This document shows, piece by piece, positions 38,502-47,576 of a DNA stretch of 64,000 nucleotides. Under the pieces are notes generated by a model, which was not told the DNA's origin, did not search any database, and saw nothing but the letters and a program-made list of their open reading frames with translations. A program made the position numbers and the translations under genes. The DNA is from M0108 sp963841065 (GTDB lineage Bacteria > Pseudomonadota > Gammaproteobacteria > Chromatiales > Chromatiaceae), in NCBI GenBank assembly GCA_963841065.1, contig CAWJBI010000050.1, positions 1 to 64,000 of the forward strand, written 5' to 3'. Positions within the stretch are counted from its first letter, which is position 1, and every line of letters begins with the position of its first letter.

Positions 38502-39884
38502 ATGCTTCAGATCCATAACAGCCTGACCCGCCATAAAGCGGATTTCGTCCCCCTGGAACCCGGCAAGGTCCGCCTCTACGTGTGCGGCATGACGGTCTAT
38601 GACCTCTGCCACCTGGGGCACGCCCGGGTCATGGTGGTTTTCGATGTCGTCTATCGCTATCTGCGGCACCTGGGTTACGAGGTGACCTATGTGCGCAACA
38701 TCACGGATATCGACGATAAGATCATCAACCGCGCCAACGAGCGCGGCGAGGCCTTTGCCGATCTGACGGCGCGTTTCATCCAGGCCATGCACGAGGACGC
38801 CGCGGCCCTGGGCGTCCTGCCACCCACGGCGGAACCCCGGGCCACCGCCCACATCGCCGAGATCCTGGCCATGATCCAGGTCCTGATCGCCAAGGGTCAT
38901 GCCTACGTGGCGGATAATGGCGATGTCTATTACGCCGTCGCCAGCTTCCCGGGCTATGGCCGTCTCTCCGGCAAGGACCCGGCGGAGTTGCGCGCCGGCA
39001 GCCGGGTGGAGCCGGACGAGGCCAAGCGCGATCCCCTGGACTTCGCCCTCTGGAAGGCCGCCAAGGCCGGCGAGCCGGCCTGGGCATCGCCTTGGGGTCC
39101 GGGGCGCCCCGGCTGGCATATCGAATGCTCCGCCATGTCCACCTGCTGCCTGGGCAACCACTTCGACATCCATGGCGGCGGCGCCGATCTCCAGTTCCCC
39201 CATCACGAAAACGAGATCGCCCAGTCCGAGGGCGCGACCGGCGAACCCTTCGTCAACGTCTGGATGCACAACGGCTTCGTCCGGATCAACGAGGAGAAGA
39301 TGTCCAAGTCCCTGGGCAACTTCTTCACCGTCCGCGAGATCCTGGCGCGCTACCGCCCCGAGGAGGTGCGCTACTTCATCCTCACCAGCCAGTACCGTAG
39401 TCCCCTCAACTATGACGAGGAGCATCTGGAGCAGGCCCGGGGGGCACTGACGCGCTTCTATACGGCCCTGCGCGGCCTGCCCAGTGCCCCGCCCGCGGGG
39501 GGCGAGGCCCTCCGGGCGCGCTTCGCGGCCGCCATGGACGATGACTTCAATACCCCCGAGGCCCTGGCCGCCCTCTTCGACCTGGCGCGGGAGATCAATC
39601 GCGCCCGGAGCGAGGACCTGGCCCTGGCCGCGGGCCTGGCCGCCCAACTTCGGGCCCTGGGAGCTGTGCTCGGTATCCTCCAGGACGATGCCGAGGCCTA
39701 TCTGCGCGGCGGCCCCGCGGCGGGAGGCCTGAGCGATGCCGACATCGAGGACCTCATCCGCCGGCGCGCCGAGGCCCGCCAGGCCCGCGCCTGGGCCGAG
39801 GCCGATCGGCTGCGGGATGAGATCCAGGCGGCGGGCATCCTGCTGGAGGACGGGGCGGGCGGCACCCGCTGGCGGCGGGCCTGA
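38502..39884 (+). CDS. cysS: Cysteinyl-tRNA synthetase
   Basis: Class I synthetase of 460 residues. It shows the zinc cysteine and HIGH-like region in YVCGMTVYDLCHLGHARV, then GRPGWHIECSAMS and FPHHENEIAQSEG with the remaining zinc ligands, and the KMSKS loop EEKMSKSLGNFF. The C-terminal anticodon domain ends near RWRRA. The ATG at 38502 gives the family-typical MLQIHNSLTRHK start. Confidence 0.97.
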   Translation: MLQIHNSLTRHKADFVPLEPGKVRLYVCGMTVYDLCHLGHARVMVVFDVVYRYLRHLGYEVTYVRNITDIDDKIINRANERGEAFADLTARFIQAMHEDAAALGVLPPTAEPRATAHIAEILAMIQVLIAKGHAYVADNGDVYYAVASFPGYGRLSGKDPAELRAGSRVEPDEAKRDPLDFALWKAAKAGEPAWASPWGPGRPGWHIECSAMSTCCLGNHFDIHGGGADLQFPHHENEIAQSEGATGEPFVNVWMHNGFVRINEEKMSKSLGNFFTVREILARYRPEEVRYFILTSQYRSPLNYDEEHLEQARGALTRFYTALRGLPSAPPAGGEALRARFAAAMDDDFNTPEALAALFDLAREINRARSEDLALAAGLAAQLRALGAVLGILQDDAEAYLRGGPAAGGLSDADIEDLIRRRAEARQARAWAEADRLRDEIQAAGILLEDGAGGTRWRRA

Positions 39885-40509
39885 GAGAGCGGACCTACCT
39901 CGATCGCCCCGGAGATCCTGTTCGCCCTGTGGCGGTATGCGACCCTGGAAGAGGTTGGCAGCGCGCGGGCGGGGTCTGGTGCTCCTGTCCGGGGGACGCC
40001 GTAAATCCATCCCTGGAGGCTCGGGCATGGCATCCCTGCCATGCACGCCCCCGGACAGAAGCACCAGACCCCGCTAATGAGGATCTGGCGGCTGGGTACG
40101 CCGGGAGTTACGGCTGCCCGGCCTTGGCGAGAGCCTTGATCACGGGGGTGCTTGAGGGGGTACTAACAAGGAGTGGATGCTCTTTCGGATTCCTATTTGG
40201 ATTCAATAGGCTAGGAGGGTCTGCACTACATGTATCAGGAGGCGGCACTAGAAGTAGCGGCGATCTCGGGGAGGGTGAAGGACCTCGGGACACGATACCT
40301 GTCCAGGCCTGGAGCATCTTTTTTTGCCAGCTACTGATTACAAGCAATAAAACGCCAAAAATATCGGTTTGGACGTATTTGTTGTCTTCACAGGGCCGCC
40401 GCGCGGGTGTAGCCTCGGCCGAAATCCATGTGCCCCATCCCCCGCACCCGGCCAGCCGCAGCAGAGCCGGGGCCAGGGACCCCCGGGCGCCACCACCGGA
40501 GGTCCCGCC
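39885..40509. other. Long intergenic region with a palindromic repeat
   Basis: About 620 bases between cysS and the second beta-helix gene. The first part holds the structured repeat listed separately (39970-40073). The rest, especially 40310-40390, is clearly more AT-rich than the window and contains no convincing ORF. It probably holds the promoter for the beta-helix gene. Confidence 0.5.
39970..40073 (+). repeat. Palindromic repeat element, copy 1
   Basis: A 26-base outer arm (39970-39995) is complementary to 40048-40073 with one mismatch. Between them lie two smaller hairpins: TCCA-TCCC-TGGA (40006-40017) and GCATGGCA-TCCC-TGCCATGC (40025-40044). Both have a TCCC loop flanked by A and T. 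The inner core begins GGGGGACGCCGTAAATCC. The whole can fold into a three-way junction. Copy 2 at 43551 has the same plan in the opposite orientation, with different outer-arm sequence. Confidence 0.85.
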
Positions 40510-43296
40510 GTGATGAGAATGCTTCGCAATCCGCCCCGTCTGTTAATGGCCGCGCTGCTACTGCTGCTGGGTATCGCCCAGCCCGCGCTGGCCGAGGTGT
40601 TCTGCGTCGCTACGGCCGTGGGCTTTCAAAACGCCCTCATCCGCGCCGCCGCCAACGGCCAGGATGACGAGGTCCGGATCGTTCAGGGCACCTATGTGGG
40701 CAATTTCGTCTATGCCAGTACCGAAGCCCAGGCGCTGTCCGTGCTGGGCGGTTACACGGCGGGTTGCGCCGGTCGCACGCTCGATCCGGTCAATACCATC
40801 CTGGACGGGAATCAGACCGGCACGGTGCTGGGGCTCTCGGCGCCGGATGTGGCCGCTGAGTTCCTGGTGGAAGGGTTGACCTTGCGCAAGGGTAGCTTCT
40901 AGCGGACTGAGCGCGGTGGTTGGCCCTGGTGGCGAGGTGATGGTTGCTAATAATTTCATCTCGGGCAATACCGCCTGGCGGCGGCGTGTATCTGCGCGCG
41001 ACGACCGCCACGCTCACCAACAACAGCATCACGGGCAATACCGGCTACGGCGGCGGCGTGTATCTGAGCGCGACGACCGCCACGCTCACCAACAACGACA
41101 TCTCGGGCAATACGCCAGCACGGCGGCGGCGTGTATCTGAGCGCCACGACCGCCACGCTCACCAACAACGACATCTCGGGCAATACCGCCGCCTACGCTA
41201 CGGCGGCGGCGTGTATCTGAGCGCCACGACCGCCACGCTCACCAACAACACCATCTCGGGCAATACCGGCTCACGGCGGCGGCGTCGCATCTGCGCCACG
41301 ACCGCCACGCTCACCAACAACACATCTCGGGCAATACCGCCTCCTACGGCGGCGGCGTGTATCTGAGCGCCACGACCGCCACGCTCACCAACAACGACAT
41401 CTCGGGCAATACCGCCTCCTACGCAGCGGCGGCGGCGTGTATCTGAGCGCCACGACCGCCACGCTCACCAACAACGACATCTCGGGCAATACCGCCTGCC
41501 TACTCTCGACTACGGCGGCGGCGTGTATCTGAGCGCCACGACCGCCACGCTCACCAACAACACCATCTCGGGCAATACTGCCGACTCCAACGGCGGTGGT
41601 TTATATTTTGGATTCCAAGCAGTGAACCCAAAAGATCGGTAGCGCTCTTCAACAACCTCTTCTGGCTCAACCATAGCCACCGATAATCAGGGTGCGGATT
41701 TTTATATCGATAACACGACCGCTTCCCAAGTAACCCTGCTGGCCAACAATTTCGATTGGACGCCTAGCACGGGATTCAGGGTCGGTACGCCTGTTTATAT
41801 TGACCCCAGCAACCTGAACAAGCTCGACCCCCTCTTCGTCGATGCCAGCACGGGCGACTTTCACCTCCAGCCCGGATCGCCCATGATCGATGCCGGCTAC
41901 CCCGGCGACCCCCGACCTGCCTGACTTCGATATCGAAGGCACCCCACGGGTCCTGGGCAACTCGGTGGACATCGGGGCCTACGAATTCGACGACGGCTCC
42001 GACCCCAAGGCCATTCTGTCCCTGACCCTGGCGGGCACCGGCAGCGGCACGGTCACCAGCAGCCCCACCGGCATCAACTGCGGCAGCGATTGCTTCCAGG
42101 CCTATGACATCGACACCTTGGTCACGCTGACCGCCACGCCCACGGATGCCAACTCGGTCTTCGCTGGCTGGAGCGGTGATGAGGATTGCGCGGATGGCCA
42201 GGTCACGATGGCTACCCACCTGGGCTGCACCGCCACCTTCAGCGCGGTACGCCAACTCACCGTCACCCGCGCGGGCGACGGCAGTGGCCTGGTCACCTCT
42301 ACCCCCACCGGCATCGACTGCGGCGCCGCCTGCGCGGCCTATTTTTATCAGGATGAGCCGGTGACACTGACGGCGATGCCGGATGCCATTTCGACCTTTG
42401 CGGGCTGGTCGGGTGACGCCTCCTGTCCCAACCTGAAACTCGACGTGAACCGGTCCTGCACGGCCACCTTCAATCCCAAACTCTTTCGGCTTTATACCTT
42501 CGTGGTTGGCACCGGTGGCGGTAAGGTGACCTCGAATCCGGCGGGCATTGATTGTGGAACGGATTGCGAGGAGGACTATGTGGCCAATACCCTGGTCACC
42601 CTGACCGCCACCCCCGATGCCCGCTCCAACTTCGCCGGTTGGACGGGTCCCTGCACGGGCACCGCGCCCACCTGCCAGGTCACCCTGTCCGAAGTCCGGG
42701 GTGTCGCCGCTATCTTCAATCTGAAAATCTATACCCTCAGTGTCTCGAAGCTGGGCAAGGGCGTGGTCACCAGCAATCCCGCCGGCATCGTCTGTGGTAC
42801 CTATTGCCGCGATAAATTCGAGGATGGTACTCGCGTTACCTTGACGGCTTCGCCTACCCTGGGTTCCGGGTTCGTTAACTGGGGCGGCGCCTGTACGGGT
42901 ACGGGCAGAGTCTGCACCCTCACCATGGATGCCGCGAAGAACGTCACCGCCACCTTCGTCCCGCTCACAGTCGCCATCAGTGACGTGACCCAGATTGAAG
43001 GCAACAGCGGCACCAGTACCTTTAATTTCACCGTCAGCCTGAATGCCTCTACCCACCGCACCGTCACGGTCAACTACGCCACCCTCAATGGCACGGCCAA
43101 AGCGGGCTCTGACTATACCGCCAGGACGGGGTTAGTCACCTTTACCGCGGATCAGCTCGCTAAATCCGTACGCATTGTGGTACTGGGGGATACCATCAAA
43201 GAAAGCAACGAGACCTTCTTTGTCAATCTCGCCACGCCCGTCGGTGCGACTTTCGCCAAGCAGCAGGGTAGGGGGACCATCACCAACGACGACTGA
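40510..43296 (+). pseudogene. Second beta-helix/Calx-beta surface protein, multiply frameshifted
   Basis: Paralogue of the gene at 25972. It has a GTG start (or ATG 40513), a signal peptide (LLMAALLLLLGIAQPALA) and the same N-terminal module (FCVATAVGFQNALIRAAANGQDDEV, VLGGYTAGC, NTILDG). Frame one stops at 40902, but a +1 shift continues as SGLSAVVGPGGEVMVANNFISGNT. Then come tandem 24-residue coils (GGGVYLSATTATLTNN). From 41890 there is a clean frame with the beta-helix end (VLGNSVDIGAYEF), four repeats of the kind FAGWSGD...CTATF, and a C-terminal Calx-beta domain (EGNSGTSTFNFTVSLNAS). The intact molecule would be about 930 residues. The frame breaks cluster at repeat junctions, so assembly error in repeats is as likely as real decay. 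Confidence 0.75.
40977..41591 (+). repeat. Tandem 72-base repeats encoding beta-helix coils
   Basis: Eight head-to-tail units start at 40977, 41049, 41122, 41202, 41275, 41348, 41428 and 41514, with a degenerate ninth at 41592. Each starts GGCGGCGGCGTGTATCTG. Lengths are 72, 73, 80, 73, 73, 80, 86 and 78 bases. The body is nearly invariant; all length variation falls in the few bases before the GGC triplets. Each 24-residue unit is one helix coil. Confidence 0.9.
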
Positions 43297-43550
43297 TGTG
43301 ACATCAAGACCTCATGGATGAGGCTTGTTACCTCTCACTCGAACCTTCACAACCCGCTGCGGCGGGTTGTCTATTTCAGTCACCCTTTAGCACCCACCGG
43401 CAACTGGCGACCTATTCAAAACCCCTTGATAGTCATCCTCTTTCCGTCCCCCTGAATTCAGGAGCGCCACCGGATCGCCGAGGCCGTCCGCTATTTGGAA
43501 GAGCGGTATTTCTACCCGGCGCCAGACAAGGCTTCGGCCTATAGAAGGAG

Positions 43551-43648
43551 GGCCGGGTGAGGGTTGGCGGGGGTGTCGACAGCAGGGATGCTGTCGCCAA
43601 GCCTACAGGGAGGTATTCACGGCGTCCCCCGCCAGCCCTCACCCGGCC
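43551..43648 (-). repeat. Palindromic repeat element, copy 2
   Basis: A 23-base arm (43551-43573) is complementary to 43626-43648 with one G-T type mismatch. Inside are CGACAGCA-GGGA-TGCTGTCG (43577-43596) and the weaker TACA-GGGA-GGTA (43604-43615). Read on the minus strand, the core begins GGGGGACGCCGTGAATACC and the loops are TCCC, as in copy 1. It sits between convergent genes in the 388-base gap 43297-43684, which otherwise shows no gene. Confidence 0.85.
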
Positions 43649-43684
43649 CGGGACAGCGACAGCTCGGATGTTTTGGCTTTATCG

Positions 43685-45250
43685 TCAATCCGCTAGAAGT
43701 ATGCCTTGGCGGGCAAAGAGGGCTATGAGTTCCTGAGTGGCTGTCTGGGTGCGGGCCAGTAGCTTGTTTCTGGGCCAGGCGGTGGTGCCCAACGCCTTGG
43801 GCGGGGCGAGACGGCCCTCCAGCAGGTCATCGGTGAGGGCCAGCGCCACCTCGTCCGGGGTGCGCGTCCCGTCCAGATAGCCCATGAGCTGGATGGCGAA
43901 GGCGTCCAGATCCAGGTTGGTATGGTTGAGGGTGGTGACGCGGCGGGCGCCCCCGGCGAGTTGGGCCCGGGCCAGGGGCCAGACCCGGGGCCGGTCGAGG
44001 GCCGGCGGTGGCTGGTGGCGGGGCTCCGGCTGGGCGGCGATGGCGTTGTGGGCGAAGAGGCTGAAGAGCTCCTGCAGGCAGGCATCGACCGCCTGGGCCA
44101 GGTCGCCGCCGCCCGCGGTCTCGACGCGCTGGATGGCGGCGGGCAGGACCTCCGCCAGGGTCAGGGAGTCCGGGTAGCGGGCCCCGAGTTCCAGGACCAG
44201 GGCCTTGGTCAGGGGTTGGCTGACCTGCAGGGTGACGCCGGCGGGGGTGAGGAAGGGGCTGTCCTTGACCCGCCGCAGGTCGGGCCTGGCGGCGGGGCGC
44301 AGGTCCGCGCGGAAGGCCAGGCCGGCGAAGCGGTCCAGGTCGATGGCGATCTCCTCCGGCAGGTCCGCGTCCGCGCGGCACAGCAGGCTCTGGCGGAAGT
44401 TGCGGTTGGTGACGAAATCCAGCCATTGCTCCAGTTCCAGGCCGTCCTCGATGGGGGCCAGGGCCTGATCCACGGCCTCGCCATAGGTCGAGGGGAAGAG
44501 GGTGCGGGGGTCCGTGTCGCAGAGGTAGCGCAGCCCGGCCCGCTCGGCATCGGCGGCGAAGTCGCTGAAGAGGAAGGCCCGGTTGTGCTCCGCCAGGTAC
44601 TCGAAGAGCAGGTAGCTGGGGTGGACCTGATCCAGATGGGTGATCTCCGCCAGCAGATAGCGGGCGCTATGGGCCTCGAGCCCCTGGAGGCTGGCGCGCA
44701 GCCGGTCCAGGGCGGCGCGGGCGGCGGCGATGCGTTCGGTGGGGGTCTCCAACCCGCGGCAGGCGTAGCGCAGGATGTCCCGCAGCATGCCGCGCATCCG
44801 CCAGCCGGGCAGGCAGTTGTAGCTGACGTAGAAGATGCCGGCGGGGGCGAGGAGACGGCTGGCCAGGCGCAACAGATGGTCCCGCACCGGGTCGGGGACC
44901 CAGGAATAGACACCGTGGGCAATGATGTAGTCGAATGGGCCCAGGCTGGGGTCCAGGTCGAGGATGTCGCCCTGTCGCAATTCCAGGTTAGCCAGGCCCA
45001 GGGCCTGGACCAGGTCCTGGCCCATGGCGATCTGCCGCGCCGAGAGGTCGATGCCCAGGCACCTGGCGCCGGGCAGACCCTGGGCCAGGGGGATGAGATT
45101 GCCGCCCCCGGCGCAGCCAATCTCCAGCACCCGGGCGGTCGCGGGGGAGGCTGTGTCTAGTCCCAGCAGCCGGCCGAGCACGGCCAGGTGATGGGGATGG
45201 GTCTCCGGGAAGGCGATGCTCTCGTAGGGGAAGGCGTCGTAGTCGTCCAT
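43685..45250 (-). CDS. SAM-dependent methyltransferase with regulatory domain (PKMT-like)
   Basis: A 521-residue protein. The N-terminal class I methyltransferase domain has the SAM motif VLEIGCAGGGNLIPLA and GIDLSARQIAMGQ, then DYIIAHGVYSWVP and YVSYNCLPGWRMRGMLRDI. The middle resembles the methyltransferase regulatory domain (MethyTransf_Reg) found in rickettsial outer-membrane-protein lysine methyltransferases. The C-terminal ~120 residues resemble a winged-helix/PqqD-like end (LMGYLDGTRTPDEVALAL). The target may be protein lysines, but this is inferred from the family only. It is divergent from ygfX. Confidence 0.8.
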   Translation of the reverse strand: MDDYDAFPYESIAFPETHPHHLAVLGRLLGLDTASPATARVLEIGCAGGGNLIPLAQGLPGARCLGIDLSARQIAMGQDLVQALGLANLELRQGDILDLDPSLGPFDYIIAHGVYSWVPDPVRDHLLRLASRLLAPAGIFYVSYNCLPGWRMRGMLRDILRYACRGLETPTERIAAARAALDRLRASLQGLEAHSARYLLAEITHLDQVHPSYLLFEYLAEHNRAFLFSDFAADAERAGLRYLCDTDPRTLFPSTYGEAVDQALAPIEDGLELEQWLDFVTNRNFRQSLLCRADADLPEEIAIDLDRFAGLAFRADLRPAARPDLRRVKDSPFLTPAGVTLQVSQPLTKALVLELGARYPDSLTLAEVLPAAIQRVETAGGGDLAQAVDACLQELFSLFAHNAIAAQPEPRHQPPPALDRPRVWPLARAQLAGGARRVTTLNHTNLDLDAFAIQLMGYLDGTRTPDEVALALTDDLLEGRLAPPKALGTTAWPRNKLLARTQTATQELIALFARQGILLAD

Positions 45251-45301
45251 CGGGGTGGCGGTCCTGGGCGTTGAGAAAGGAAGGCGAGGGGATTTTAAGC
45301 C

Positions 45302-45772
45302 ATGACAGGCTCCATCGAACGGCCAGCCTTGGTCATCCGCCCCGGGGTCTCGCGGCGGCTGGCCCTACTGGTGCTGGTCGTGCATGGGCTGACCCTGGCG
45401 ACGGTCCCCTTCCTGCCGCTGGCCCTGGCCGGGCGCGCCGGGCTGGCCTTGGCCCTGCTGTCGGGGTGCGCCCTGAGCCTGGGCGGGGCCGTCTGGCATC
45501 GCTGGCCCTGGAGCCTGAGGGAGGCGGTTTGGTGGCCGGATGGCGCCTGGTCCCTGATCCAGGGCGACGGGCGGGAACGGGACGGGCGTTTGTTGGGATC
45601 GACCTATGTCAGCCCGGCGCTGGTGGTACTCAACTTCCGGTGTGGCCGCTGGCGCACCGCCTCCCTGGTCCTGCTACCGGACAACCTGGAGCCGGACCTG
45701 TTGCGGCGGCTGCGGGTCCGGCTGGGACTGGAGGGGACGGGGCGGAAGGGGGACCGGGGCGCGTCGGCCTAG
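45302..45772 (+). CDS. YgfX-like membrane protein
   Basis: A 156-residue protein with two adjacent membrane helices (about residues 20-65), then a cytoplasmic domain with WWPDGAWSLIQGDGRE, TYVSPALVVLNFR and SLVLLPDNLEPDLLRRLRVRL. That pattern matches YgfX (CptA), which in E. coli is coded beside SdhE and has been described as a toxin affecting cytoskeletal proteins. No sdhE is next to it here. Assignment is by pattern and moderate in strength. Confidence 0.72.
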   Translation: MTGSIERPALVIRPGVSRRLALLVLVVHGLTLATVPFLPLALAGRAGLALALLSGCALSLGGAVWHRWPWSLREAVWWPDGAWSLIQGDGRERDGRLLGSTYVSPALVVLNFRCGRWRTASLVLLPDNLEPDLLRRLRVRLGLEGTGRKGDRGASA

Positions 45773-45805
45773 CCCCGGTTGCCGCCGCCGCGAGTAGGCT
45801 CGGTG

Positions 45806-46363
45806 TCAGGCGTGCGAGTGCCTACGGATGACCACCGAGAGGCCGACACCGATGATGGCGCTGCCAATGAGGGTCATCAGCATGGCGTTGTCGTCGAAGA
45901 AGGCGATGCCGACGCCGCTGGCGACCAGGAAGAGGCCGAACAAGCCCATCTTCCAGTCCGTATGGACCCCGGCCAGGACGGCGGCAAGGCCCAGCACATA
46001 GATCACCACGAAGCCATGCGTTTCGGCGTTCAGGTAGATCTGCAGGGTGGGCCAGAAGAGGAGCAGCACCACCGCCAGGGTCGCCACCCAGTGCAGAACC
46101 TGCTTGATCAGGTAGGCGGTCGGGCCCTCGCCCGATGCCCGCATCCGCTGCCAGCCACCATAGGTGGCGACCAGGCCGATCGCGGGGATAAACCACTGCC
46201 AGAGGTTGCCTACGCGCTCGGGTTCGCTGTCGGTGATGGCCACCAGCCAGATGGCGATGAGGTAGAGCACCACATAGGGGGTGACCATCAGCAGGGGCTT
46301 TACCCAGTTCCTGGCGCTCGGGGGCGGGACCGGGGTATTCGGGGTGGCGGTGGTTTCGAGCAC
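45806..46363 (-). CDS. Polytopic membrane protein, unknown
   Basis: A 185-residue protein with about six hydrophobic helices (WVKPLLMVTPYVVLYLIAIWL, FIPAIGLVATYGGW, VATLAVVLLLFWP, FVVIYVLGLAAVLAG, GLFGLFLVASGVGIAFF, GSAIIGVGLSVVI) and a short basic end. GTG 46363 is chosen because GAGAGGAG lies just upstream; the frame is open further upstream to 46558, but that part translates to unlikely sequence. No family is recognised. Confidence 0.7.
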   Translation of the reverse strand: MLETTATPNTPVPPPSARNWVKPLLMVTPYVVLYLIAIWLVAITDSEPERVGNLWQWFIPAIGLVATYGGWQRMRASGEGPTAYLIKQVLHWVATLAVVLLLFWPTLQIYLNAETHGFVVIYVLGLAAVLAGVHTDWKMGLFGLFLVASGVGIAFFDDNAMLMTLIGSAIIGVGLSVVIRRHSHA

Positions 46364-46556
46364 GTCGAGGCTCCTCTCGGTTGTCGGTAAAGGGGGCCGC
46401 CAGGCCCCAGGCTCTGACGGCCATGTCAAGCCTGCCCGCGGCGAGTACAATTCCATGGCGATCATTGCGCGATCCGCGTTGGGCGTCAATGAGAGCGGTG
46501 CGGGATTATTAGCGGGGCCCCGAAAATGTCCGGGGCATGACCCTGGAGTCAAGGCC

Positions 46557-47573
46557 ATGCATGTTTTGGTGACGGGCGGGGCGGGTTACATCGGCAGCCA
46601 TGCCTGCGTGGAGTTGCTGACGGCGGGACACACGGTCTTCGTGGTCGATAATCTCTGCAACAGCAAGGAGGAGTCCCTGTGCCGGGTGGCGGAGATCAGC
46701 GGCCGGGCCCCGGGCTTTGCCCGGATCGATCTGCGGGATGCGCCCGCCCTGGCGGCGGTTTTTCGCGCCAACGCCTTCGATGCCGTCATCCACTTCGCGG
46801 GTCTCAAGGCGGTGGGCGAGTCCACCGAGATCCCGCTGGCCTATTACGACAACAATATCGGCGGCACCCTGAGTCTCTGCCAGGTCATGGCCGAGGCCGG
46901 GGTGCGCAACCTGGTGTTCAGCTCCTCGGCCACCGTCTATGGCGATCCGGCCAGGGTCCCGGTGCGGGAGGACTTCCCCACCTTTGCCACCAATCCCTAC
47001 GGCCGTTCCAAGCTCTTCATCGAACAGATCCTGACCGACTTGCGGCAGGCCGAACCGGGTTGGAATATCGCGCTGCTGCGCTACTTCAACCCGGTGGGCG
47101 CTCATCCCAGCGGCCGCATCGGCGAGGACCCCAATGGCATCCCCAACAACCTCATGCCCTTCATCGCCCAGGTGGCGTCGGGCAAGCGGCCGCGTCTGCG
47201 GGTCTTTGGCGGTGACTACGCGACCCCGGATGGGACCGGGGTACGGGACTATATCCATGTGGTCGATCTGGTGCGGGGCCATCTCCTGGCCCTGGAAAGG
47301 CTCGCCGCCAACCCCGGCCTCATGATCTGCAACCTGGGTACGGGTCGGGGCTACAGCGTGCTGGAGATGACGCGGGCCTTCGAGCGGGCCAGTGGTCGGC
47401 CCGTGCCCTACGACATCGTCGACCGGCGGCCAGGGGACATCGCTATCTGTTACGCCGATCCCAGCCACGCCCGAGAGGTGCTAGGTTGGTCCGCCGAACT
47501 GGGCCTGGATGAGATGGTGCGCGACGCCTGGCGGTGGCAGTCCGCCAATCCCAACGGCTATGGTCCGGAATGA
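46557..47573 (+). CDS. galE: UDP-glucose 4-epimerase
   Basis: SDR-family epimerase that interconverts UDP-glucose and UDP-galactose for exopolysaccharide and LPS. The 338-residue protein has the NAD motif VTGGAGYIGSHACVEL, FSSSATVYGDP, the catalytic YGRSK, LLRYFNPVGAHPSGRIGEDP and the C-terminal RRPGDIAICYADPSHA. The ATG at 46557 gives the normal N-terminus MHVLVTGGAG. Confidence 0.95.
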   Translation: MHVLVTGGAGYIGSHACVELLTAGHTVFVVDNLCNSKEESLCRVAEISGRAPGFARIDLRDAPALAAVFRANAFDAVIHFAGLKAVGESTEIPLAYYDNNIGGTLSLCQVMAEAGVRNLVFSSSATVYGDPARVPVREDFPTFATNPYGRSKLFIEQILTDLRQAEPGWNIALLRYFNPVGAHPSGRIGEDPNGIPNNLMPFIAQVASGKRPRLRVFGGDYATPDGTGVRDYIHVVDLVRGHLLALERLAANPGLMICNLGTGRGYSVLEMTRAFERASGRPVPYDIVDRRPGDIAICYADPSHAREVLGWSAELGLDEMVRDAWRWQSANPNGYGPE

Positions 47574-47576
47574 AGG

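Noticed and set aside
40977..41591. Regular repeats considered as a CRISPR array
   Set aside because: Units are contiguous, about 72 bases, and encode beta-helix coils; there are no unique spacers of constant length and no cas genes.
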